This document shows, piece after piece, positions 57,508 to 64,000 of a stretch of DNA of 64,000 nt. The stretch spans positions 124,001 through 188,000 of the forward strand of contig NZ_FQZQ01000002.1 of NCBI RefSeq assembly GCF_900142085.1, written 5' to 3'. The stretch is from Shimia gijangensis. Its GTDB lineage: Bacteria > Pseudomonadota > Alphaproteobacteria > Rhodobacterales > Rhodobacteraceae. The translations under genes were made by a program, and so were the position numbers. The notes under the pieces are model-generated. The model searched no databases and was not told the DNA's origin. It worked only from the letters and a program-made list of their open reading frames with translations. Numbering within the stretch: the first letter of the stretch is position 1; the number at the start of each line of letters is the position of its first letter.

Positions 57508-58923
57508 TTGGTCATCACCACTCTGGCAGACGGTGTAACGCGTGGCATTGAAACCGTGAGCGACACGATTTCACAAACATTTTTCGAGCCGGTGATCCGA
57601 TTGGGGGTCACCGGATTAGCGCGCTCAGGTAAGACAGTTTTCATCACCTCTTTGGTGGCCAATCTGATGGACCGTGGCCGGATGCCGGGACTTTTGGCTC
57701 AAAGCGAAGGCCGGATTGAGGTCGCCTATCTGCAACCACAACCGGACGTGACCATACCAAGGTTTGACTATGAAACTCACCTGACTGCGCTGACGTCGCC
57801 TGAACCACATTGGCCAGACAGCACAAGGGCTGTCAGCGAGTTGCGCCTGTCTCTCAAGGTCCGACCCTCAGGGTTGCTGGGTGGATTACAAGGTCCTCGA
57901 ACCGTTCATCTGGATATTGTGGATTACCCCGGTGAATGGCTGTTGGATCTAGGGTTGCTCGACAAGAGTTATTCCGAGTGGTCCAAAGAAACGTTGGCCC
58001 GGCTGGCGATGCGCGAAGAGGCCGGGGCCTTTCGTGGGCTTGTTGAAACCGTTGACAGCATCGCAAAGCTGGAAGAACCAAAAGCCGCGTCATTGGCCAA
58101 AAGCTTTACGGCTTATCTGAATGCGGCTCGGGATGCGGGGCATTACGATTGCTCACCGGGTAGGTTCTTGTTGCCGGGCGATCTGGAGGGATCTCCTGTT
58201 CTGACCTTTGCGCCGTTGCCACCAAAAACCGGGTTGCCGCGCCGGTCGCTTTGGCGCGAGATGGAACGACGTTATGAAGCGTACAAATCCCGTGTTGTGA
58301 AACCGTTCTTTCGCGATCATTTTGCTCGCATTGATCGGCAGGTTGTGTTGGTGGATGCTTTGGGAGCGATCCACAAAGGCCCGCGTGCGGTTGAAGATAT
58401 GCGCGAAGCAATGGCGGATATTCTGACCGCATTTCGCCCCGGATCGAACGGATTTCTGGCTCGATTATTGCGCGGAAAACGGGTTGAGAAAATCCTGTTT
58501 GCAGCAACCAAGGCAGATCATTTGCACCATGCTCAGCATCCTCAATTGACCGGGATTATGCAGGCGCTAACCCGTGACGCGGCAGATCGCGCGCAATTTG
58601 CAGGGGCTGCTACACAGGCCCTCGCCGTGGCGTCGGTGCGGGCCACCACCGAAGAAACGCTGACTCACAATGGTCGTGACCTTGACTGCGTGCGTGGCAC
58701 CCTGCTGGACACAGGCAAACAGGCAGCGTTCCATCCGGGCAATTTGCCGAAAGATCCCAACCATCTGCTGACGCCGGCCCGTGAAGGGGCGACAAGCTGG
58801 CTGGATGGTGATTATCAGACGATGACCTTTGCGCCTGCGCACCTGACTTTGAAACCTGGTGAAGGCCCGCCGCATATCCGGTTGGACCGGGCCGCGGAGT
58901 TTCTGATCGGAGACCGACTATGA
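57508..58923 (+). CDS. YcjX-family predicted GTPase/ATPase
   Basis: A 471-residue P-loop protein: GLARSGKT at 36-43 (in IRLGVTGLARSGKTVF), followed by DIVDYPGEWLLDL (Walker B-like) and KILFAATKADHL (TKAD guanine-specificity motif). The family is linked to cell-envelope stress, but its molecular role is not settled. It begins with TTG 57508: an in-frame TGA at 57502-57504 excludes anything upstream, and AGAGGA lies 9 bp before it. Its stop overlaps the next ATG (ATGA). Confidence 0.9.
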   Translation: MVITTLADGVTRGIETVSDTISQTFFEPVIRLGVTGLARSGKTVFITSLVANLMDRGRMPGLLAQSEGRIEVAYLQPQPDVTIPRFDYETHLTALTSPEPHWPDSTRAVSELRLSLKVRPSGLLGGLQGPRTVHLDIVDYPGEWLLDLGLLDKSYSEWSKETLARLAMREEAGAFRGLVETVDSIAKLEEPKAASLAKSFTAYLNAARDAGHYDCSPGRFLLPGDLEGSPVLTFAPLPPKTGLPRRSLWREMERRYEAYKSRVVKPFFRDHFARIDRQVVLVDALGAIHKGPRAVEDMREAMADILTAFRPGSNGFLARLLRGKRVEKILFAATKADHLHHAQHPQLTGIMQALTRDAADRAQFAGAATQALAVASVRATTEETLTHNGRDLDCVRGTLLDTGKQAAFHPGNLPKDPNHLLTPAREGATSWLDGDYQTMTFAPAHLTLKPGEGPPHIRLDRAAEFLIGDRL

Positions 58924-59915
58924 CCAGTGGCCCCATTTTGATCGACCTTGAGACGAAACCCGGACCCAATGTAGCCGATGCACCGCCGGTTCCGGACGTA
59001 TTGGAGTCTTTGCCAGATGGGCAGGCGATGCAGGTTGCGGCCCAGTTGGCTGCGCAGCGTCCATCGCGTTTGGCACGTTGGTTCTGGAGCCTGCTGGTGT
59101 TGATCCTTGGCATGGTCGTGTCCGTTGCGGCTTGGGATTTTGCCACGGGTTTGATCGCGCGTTCGCCGATGCTGGGCTGGGTGGTCACAGGCCTGGTTGC
59201 AGCATTGGCACTGATCGCTTTGGGAATAGCCTTACGTGAACTGGCAGGCTTTGCGCGATTGCGCCGTGTTGATGCAATCCGATCCGGTGCAGAAGCCGCC
59301 CTTGGGGCCAGTGACGTAAAGGATGCGCGACGTGTTCTGGATCAGTTGATCCGTTTGTACCAAGGACGTGAAGACACTGCTTGGGGGCGCGAGCGTTTGG
59401 CAGAACGTCAGGGAGACTTGATGGATGCCGATGCCCTGTTGGGATTGGCAGAAGTTGAGGTGCTGGCCCCCTTAGACAAAGCCGCAATGCGCGAGATCGA
59501 AGCAGCCGCAAGGCAGGTGGCCACAGTTACGGCCCTCGTCCCGTTGACCCTGGCGGATGTAGTGGTCGCTTTGACCTCGAATGTGGGCATGATCCGCCGG
59601 ATTGCCGAAACTTATGGAGGGCGGTCCGGCGCTCTGGGCAGTTGGCGTTTGTTGCGGGCAGTGATGACCCATCTTGTTGCGACAGGGGCCGTAGCGGTTG
59701 GGGATGACCTGATTGGAACTCTGGCAGGAGGTGGCGCCTTGGCCAAAGTCAGCCGGCGTTTCGGAGAGGGTCTGATCAACGGAGTTTTGACCGCGAGGGT
59801 TGGAGTGGCGGCCATGGAGGTCTGTCGGCCTTTGCCTTTTGCTGCAACAAAACGACCTTCTGTCACCAAGCTGGTCAAAAGCGCGCTAACCGGTCTTTTC
59901 ACCAAAGGGGGATAG
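58920..59915 (+). CDS. YcjF / TIGR01620 (DUF697) membrane protein
   Basis: A 331-residue inner-membrane protein with two helices (~52-72 and ~82-105) and a C-terminal DUF697 domain (AARQVATVTALVPLTLADVVVALTSNVGMIRRIAETYGG then GSWRLLRAVMTHLVATGAVAVGDDLIG). YcjF and YcjX are a conserved pair; here they are joined by a 4-bp ATGA overlap. Their function is not known, though they occur with envelope-stress regulons in enterics. Confidence 0.9.
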   Translation: MTSGPILIDLETKPGPNVADAPPVPDVLESLPDGQAMQVAAQLAAQRPSRLARWFWSLLVLILGMVVSVAAWDFATGLIARSPMLGWVVTGLVAALALIALGIALRELAGFARLRRVDAIRSGAEAALGASDVKDARRVLDQLIRLYQGREDTAWGRERLAERQGDLMDADALLGLAEVEVLAPLDKAAMREIEAAARQVATVTALVPLTLADVVVALTSNVGMIRRIAETYGGRSGALGSWRLLRAVMTHLVATGAVAVGDDLIGTLAGGGALAKVSRRFGEGLINGVLTARVGVAAMEVCRPLPFAATKRPSVTKLVKSALTGLFTKGG

Positions 59916-59929
59916 CTCTCCGCTACTGG

Positions 59930-60121
59930 GTGAAGCAGCAAGCGCGAGGGCTTGTTTCAAGGGTTTACGGGCCAAGCTGGCAAGCTTATAAGGCTGCGCA
60001 TGACACGCCCATTCGCGATCATTATTCGAATTATATGCCCGGCGCTCTGATTAAGACGAGCCGCCGGGACAAGGCGTTTGAACCACTACGCCGCCCCTTT
60101 CAAGCATTGATCCGAACATAG
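59930..60121 (+). CDS. Possible small protein, 63 residues
   Basis: GTG-started frame: KQQARGLVSRVYGPSWQAYK, then AAHDTPIRDHYSNYMPGALI and KTSRRDKAFEPLRRPFQALIRT. It is basic and has protein-like composition. It fits the 220-bp space between ycjF and ileS with no overlap, but I see no good ribosome binding site and no domain. It may be a real conserved small gene or a chance frame. Confidence 0.35.
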   Translation: MKQQARGLVSRVYGPSWQAYKAAHDTPIRDHYSNYMPGALIKTSRRDKAFEPLRRPFQALIRT

Positions 60122-60137
60122 ACGAGGACGCCAGAAT

Positions 60138-63047
60138 ATGTGCGCCGAGACCCCAGACTATAAATCCACACTGAACCTGCCAAAAACTGATTTCCCAATG
60201 CGTGCTGGTTTGCCCAAGCGCGAGCCCGCATGGCTGGATCGTTGGGCCGAAATTGGCATCTACGACCGCCTGCGCGAAAAAGAAGGACGCGAGTCGTTCA
60301 CGCTGCATGACGGCCCCCCCTATGCCAATGGCAATCTGCATATCGGCCACGCGCTGAACAAAATTCTGAAAGATATGGTTGTGCGCAGCCAGCAGATGAT
60401 GGGCAAAGATGCGCGCTATATCCCCGGTTGGGACTGCCACGGCCTGCCCATTGAGTGGAAGATCGAGGAGCAGTATCGCAACAAAGGTAAAGACAAGGAC
60501 GACGTGCCGGTTATCGACTTCCGTCAGGAATGCCGCAAATTTGCCGAAGGTTGGGTTGATATTCAGCGCGATGAGTTCAAGCGTCTTGGTGTGGCTGGCA
60601 AGTGGTCAAATCCATACCTCACAATGAATTTTCATGCCGAGCGTGTGATCGCCGAGGAATTCATGAAGTTCCTGATGAACGGCACGCTTTATCAGGGCTC
60701 CAAGCCTGTGATGTGGTCACCGGTTGAGAAAACCGCACTGGCCGAGGCCGAGATCGAGTACCATGATCACAAATCCCACACGATCTGGGTGAAATTCCCG
60801 GTGACTCGCGCCGTGGAAGCCACTGGTGCACGCTCGGGGTTGTTGGGTGTGAACGTGGTGATCTGGACGACGACCCCTTGGACAATCCCTTCCAACCGGG
60901 CGATCGCGTTCAACCCGGACCTGTCGTATGGGCTGTACAAAGTCACTGCCGCACCCGAAGGCAACTGGGCGCAAAAGGGCGACCATTACCTGCTGGCTGA
61001 TAATCTGGCTGAGAATGTGATGAAGTCGGCCAAGGTCGACGAATTTGTCCGCAAACGGGATGTCTCTGCTAAGCAGCTTGATCTGGTCATCTGTGGCCAC
61101 CCGTTGCGCGGCGTCGAAGGCGGCAAGGGAGAATGGGACTATGACGTGCCAATGCTGCCCGGTGATCACGTAACGGATGAGGCCGGAACCGGCTTTGTGC
61201 ACACTGCGCCCAGCCACGGGGCTGACGACTTTATCCTTGGGGTCAAGCACGGTCTGCAAATGACCCACAATGTGATCGAAGACGGGTCGTTCCGCGCTTC
61301 GCTGCCATTGTTTGGTGGTGAAATCATCATCACATCTAAAGGCAAAGAAGGTGGTGCCAACACGGCTGTGATCAACAAATTGGCCGAGGTCGGTGCGATG
61401 ATCGCGCGCGGTCGTGTGACCCACAGCTATCCGCATTCCTGGCGTTCCAAAGCACCGGTGATCTTCCGCAACACGCCACAGTGGTTTGCAGCGGTCGACA
61501 AGGACGTTGAGGATGGGCAGGACGAATTCGGCACCACGATCCGCGAGCGTGCGCTGAATTCCATCGACAAGCTGGTGTCGTGGACCCCGCAGACCGGTCG
61601 CAACCGACTGTATTCGATGATCGAAGCCCGTCCCGACTGGGTGTTATCGCGTCAACGCGCGTGGGGTGTGCCGTTGACCTGCTTTACCAAGAAAGACGCG
61701 CTGCCAACGGATGAGGATTTCCTTTTGCGGGACGAGGCGGTCAATGCGCGCGTGGCAGAAGCCTTTGAAGTTGAAGGCGCGGATAGCTGGTATGCTGAAG
61801 GCGCCAAAGAGCGGTTCCTTGGTGAAGACTATAATGCCGATGACTACATTCAAGTGTTTGATATTCTTGATGTTTGGTTCGACTCCGGATCGACGCATGC
61901 CTTCGTGCTGCGCGACCGCGAGGATGGCTCAGACGATGGCTTGGCCGATCTTTATCTGGAAGGCACTGACCAGCACCGTGGATGGTTCCATTCGTCGATG
62001 TTGCAGGCTTGTGGAACTAAAGGTCGCGCGCCGTATCGAGGCGTTCTGACCCATGGCTTCACGCTGGATGAGAAGGGCAACAAGATGTCCAAATCGCTCG
62101 GCAATACCATCGTGCCCGAGAAAGTTGTTCAGCAGTACGGCGCGGACATCCTTCGTCTTTGGGTAGCCCAGACAGACTATACCAACGATCAGCGGATCGG
62201 CCCGGAAATCCTGAAAGGGGTGGCCGATAGCTATCGCCGCTTGCGCAACACCATGCGGTTTATGTTGGGCGCTTTGGGAGAGTTCACCGAGGCGGATCGG
62301 GTTGATCCGGCAGATATGCCAGAGCTGGAACGCTGGGTGCTGCATCGTTTGGCCGAGCTGGATCATAAGGTGCGCGAAGGCTATAAGTCCTATGATTTCT
62401 CGGGCGTCTTTTCTGCCGTATTTAATTTTGCCACCGTAGAACTGTCAGCCTTCTATTTTGATATCCGCAAGGATTCGTTGTACTGCGATGGTGATACAGC
62501 GCGCCGCCGCGCGGCGCGTACCGTTTTGGACATTCTCTACCATCGCCTGACCACCTGGCTGGCTCCGGTCTTAGTGTTCACTATGGAAGAAGTTTGGCTT
62601 GAGCGGTTCCCGGGTGAAAAATCATCGATCCATCTGGTCGATATCCCAGATACGCCGGCAGACTGGTTGAACGAACCACTGGCAGCAAAATGGGCCAAGG
62701 TGCGTGAAGTGCGTAGGGTGGTGACAGCGGCTCTTGAGGTGCAACGCACTGAAAAGGTAATCGGTGCATCGCTTGAGGCCGCTCCGGTTGTGCATGTGCG
62801 CGATGGTGACACGTTGGAGGCACTGAAATCGGTGGCGTTTGATGATGTGTGTATCACATCGGACATTGTTCTGTCGGGTGATCCTATGCCAGCCGAGGCG
62901 TTCCGCCTGCCGGAATCCGAAGGCGTGGGCGTTGTGTTTGAAAAAGCCGATGGCGAGAAATGCCAACGCTGTTGGAAGATCCTGCCAGATGTTGGCCAGC
63001 ACAGCCATGAAGCGGTTTGTGGTCGATGCAACGAGGCCTTGGGCTAA
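60138..63047 (+). CDS. ileS: Isoleucyl-tRNA synthetase
   Basis: Charges tRNA-Ile. 969 residues, normal for bacterial IleS. HIGH motif at 68-71 (GNLHIGHALNK), CP1 editing domain with TTTPWTIPSNRAI, KMSKS at 649-653, and a C-terminal zinc site CQRCWKILPDVG then CGRCNEAL. ATG 60138 with GAGGA upstream. Followed by two hairpins, the second a strong terminator. Confidence 0.98.
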   Translation: MCAETPDYKSTLNLPKTDFPMRAGLPKREPAWLDRWAEIGIYDRLREKEGRESFTLHDGPPYANGNLHIGHALNKILKDMVVRSQQMMGKDARYIPGWDCHGLPIEWKIEEQYRNKGKDKDDVPVIDFRQECRKFAEGWVDIQRDEFKRLGVAGKWSNPYLTMNFHAERVIAEEFMKFLMNGTLYQGSKPVMWSPVEKTALAEAEIEYHDHKSHTIWVKFPVTRAVEATGARSGLLGVNVVIWTTTPWTIPSNRAIAFNPDLSYGLYKVTAAPEGNWAQKGDHYLLADNLAENVMKSAKVDEFVRKRDVSAKQLDLVICGHPLRGVEGGKGEWDYDVPMLPGDHVTDEAGTGFVHTAPSHGADDFILGVKHGLQMTHNVIEDGSFRASLPLFGGEIIITSKGKEGGANTAVINKLAEVGAMIARGRVTHSYPHSWRSKAPVIFRNTPQWFAAVDKDVEDGQDEFGTTIRERALNSIDKLVSWTPQTGRNRLYSMIEARPDWVLSRQRAWGVPLTCFTKKDALPTDEDFLLRDEAVNARVAEAFEVEGADSWYAEGAKERFLGEDYNADDYIQVFDILDVWFDSGSTHAFVLRDREDGSDDGLADLYLEGTDQHRGWFHSSMLQACGTKGRAPYRGVLTHGFTLDEKGNKMSKSLGNTIVPEKVVQQYGADILRLWVAQTDYTNDQRIGPEILKGVADSYRRLRNTMRFMLGALGEFTEADRVDPADMPELERWVLHRLAELDHKVREGYKSYDFSGVFSAVFNFATVELSAFYFDIRKDSLYCDGDTARRRAARTVLDILYHRLTTWLAPVLVFTMEEVWLERFPGEKSSIHLVDIPDTPADWLNEPLAAKWAKVREVRRVVTAALEVQRTEKVIGASLEAAPVVHVRDGDTLEALKSVAFDDVCITSDIVLSGDPMPAEAFRLPESEGVGVVFEKADGEKCQRCWKILPDVGQHSHEAVCGRCNEALG

Positions 63048-63122
63048 ATTCGGATAGGATCATCACCCCCGCGGAGGGGCGCGTTGATCCGACCCCGCAC
63101 TCCAAAAGTTGCACAATTGAAA

Positions 63123-63148
63123 GCGCCCCGCTTGCGGGGCGTTTTTTT
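63123..63148 (+). terminator. Rho-independent terminator of ileS
   Basis: CGCCCCG, CTTG loop, CGGGGCG (63124-63141), then seven T. An additional imperfect hairpin precedes it: GGATCA (63057-63062) with TGATCC (63085-63090), and CCCC/GGGG inside. Confidence 0.92.
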
Positions 63149-63166
63149 GTGGCGCAGGATGTCTGC

Positions 63167-63619
63167 ATGGCAGAAGCAACGATAGATACTCCAACAGGCA
63201 AAATGCGTATCCAGGAACGTGATGGCGCAATCGTGCGCGTAGAATGGGGACAGGGCGGTCGGGATGACACGGTCTTGTTGCAGAAGGCAGCAACGCAAAT
63301 GTTGGAATATTTCGCGGGTGCGCGTGAGCAGTTTGATCTTCCGCTCCATGTGGTGGGCTCAGAGTTTCAGCGCGCTGTCTGTGACGCGATGTTGGCTATT
63401 CCGTTTGGCTATACCCGAACTTACGGAGAGATTGCCAAAGACCTTGGCGTGCCTGCCCAAGCGGTTGGACAGGCCTGTGGAGGTAATCCGATTCCAGTGA
63501 TTATTCCATGCCACAGAGTGATGGGTGCCAAGGGGCTGACGGGTTTTTCCGGTTTAGGTGGTGTGGAAACGAAATTGGCCCTGTTACGACTGGAGGGCGC
63601 TGGCGGTTTTCTGATCTAG
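63167..63619 (+). CDS. ogt: Methylated-DNA--protein-cysteine S-methyltransferase
   Basis: A suicide repair protein that removes alkyl groups from O6-alkylguanine. 150 residues, the stand-alone Ogt form without an Ada regulatory domain. The active Cys115 is in IIPCHRVMG; FQRAVCDAMLAIPFGYTRTYGEIA is the conserved DNA-binding helix region with the arginine finger. ATG 63167 (MAEATIDTPTGKM) lies after the ileS terminator. Its TAG overlaps the stop of the convergent pcs gene (CTAG, 63616-63619). Confidence 0.95.
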   Translation: MAEATIDTPTGKMRIQERDGAIVRVEWGQGGRDDTVLLQKAATQMLEYFAGAREQFDLPLHVVGSEFQRAVCDAMLAIPFGYTRTYGEIAKDLGVPAQAVGQACGGNPIPVIIPCHRVMGAKGLTGFSGLGGVETKLALLRLEGAGGFLI

Positions 63620-64000
63620 TTTTTTGCTGGAATGATCTGTTGTGCGATGCCAGCGGACACCAGATAAAGCGAGGTAACGACCAACCCCCAGTGGGCCCAG
63701 CTTTCGGGATGGAAATCGACCCACGCGGCCCAGCCCGCAAAAAATGTCCATGCCAAGGCCATTGGCAATGACAGCCAGCGCCAGCGTTCAGTGCGGACCG
63801 GGTGTACGAATTTGAGCGGCAGGAACATCGCCAAAGCCAGTACCGAGACTAATACCAAACAGACCCAGAAATTGGGCTCGAGCGCGAATATCACGAGCAC
63901 CACCATGTTCCAACACCCGGGAAATCCAGAAAAGGAATTGTCTTTTGATTTCATGCGTGTATCGGCGAAGTACATTACACTGGCAAAGGTGATGACGATG
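63616..64000 (-). CDS. pcs: Phosphatidylcholine synthase, C-terminal part
   Basis: The gene runs off the right edge; the last ~127 residues are visible and the frame is open to 64000. FASVMYFADTRMKSKDNSFSGFPGCWNMVV and the following hydrophobic helices match the C-terminal half of bacterial phosphatidylcholine synthases (CDP-diacylglycerol:choline O-phosphatidyltransferase), which make phosphatidylcholine from choline in one step in the inner membrane. The CDP-alcohol phosphotransferase active site would be upstream, outside the window. The M at 63975 is internal. The stop overlaps the ogt stop. Confidence 0.85.
   Translation of the reverse strand, partial: IVITFASVMYFADTRMKSKDNSFSGFPGCWNMVVLVIFALEPNFWVCLVLVSVLALAMFLPLKFVHPVRTERWRWLSLPMALAWTFFAGWAAWVDFHPESWAHWGLVVTSLYLVSAGIAQQIIPAKN

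Noticed and set aside
63057-63090. Fourth copy of the composite repeat after ileS
   Set aside because: It has a G/C hairpin but lacks the GATATTT/CCAGATGA tail, so it is not the same element.

Overview
The window looks like a chromosomal core segment of a marine alphaproteobacterium of the Rhodobacteraceae (roseobacter group). I infer this from protein resemblance and gene order: an F1-only atpHAGDC cluster with the membrane F0 genes absent, groESL behind a CIRCE operator, trxB divergent from an Lrp-type regulator, Hsp20 followed by a DUF1150 protein, a YcgN-type protein coupled to ribF, purE-purK, and a phosphatidylcholine synthase at the right edge. Coding density is high. I see no rRNA, tRNA, CRISPR array, transposase, integrase or prophage block.

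Layout. 1-3.8 kb: the 3' end of a ChaC-type glutathione cyclotransferase, then a MotA/ExbB-like channel and a MotB/OmpA-like partner with a very long coiled coil. 3.8-9.5 kb (minus): FAD-dependent oxidase, M23 peptidase, ClpA, GloB. 9.5-16 kb (plus): methyltransferase, the F1 ATP synthase operon, an H-type lectin domain protein. 16-28.6 kb: mixed metabolic genes (alkaline-phosphatase-fold enzyme, prs, isomerase, hydrolases, threonine aldolase, ribF, MaoC hydratase, HAD hydrolase, Mn-pyrophosphatase, TraB/GumN protein, DUF2161 nuclease-fold protein). 28.6-36.4 kb: groESL, a tail-collar protein, transporter, acetyltransferase, esterase, purKE, YdcH-like protein, and Hsp20 with DUF1150. 36.5-41.4 kb: a family 10 (fucosyl) glycosyltransferase, a sulfate-activation enzyme fused in frame to an EPS-associated MarR-type winged helix, and a membrane/2Fe-2S adenylate cyclase. 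41.4-46.5 kb: trxB, Lrp regulator, pgeF, MidA-type methyltransferase, lgt, ubiK. 46.6-51 kb: a complete MacAB-like ABC exporter. 51-64 kb: YbjN protein, proC-csaA-hydroxyacid dehydrogenase, tdk, a conserved unknown, a KAS III, truA, ycjX-ycjF, ileS, ogt, and partial pcs.

Regulation can be read directly in several places. There is a sigma70-like promoter overlapped by CIRCE before groES. Before hsp20 there is a sigma32-like promoter and a ROSE-type RNA thermometer. A perfect 6-2-6 dyad lies upstream of the MarR-sulfurylase fusion. Many gene pairs are translationally coupled through 1-8 bp overlaps, and three convergent pairs share a 4-bp stop-codon overlap.

The observations I rate highest are the MarR-ATP sulfurylase-APS kinase fusion with its candidate operator, the motor-like protein pair with the giant coiled coil, the heme/2Fe-2S adenylate cyclase architecture, the ROSE element, a three-copy composite intergenic repeat (hairpin plus a GATATTT/CCAGATGA-type tail), and a tight group of DnaA-box-like sites near 51.1 kb. 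No search was run; all family names come from reading the protein sequences.
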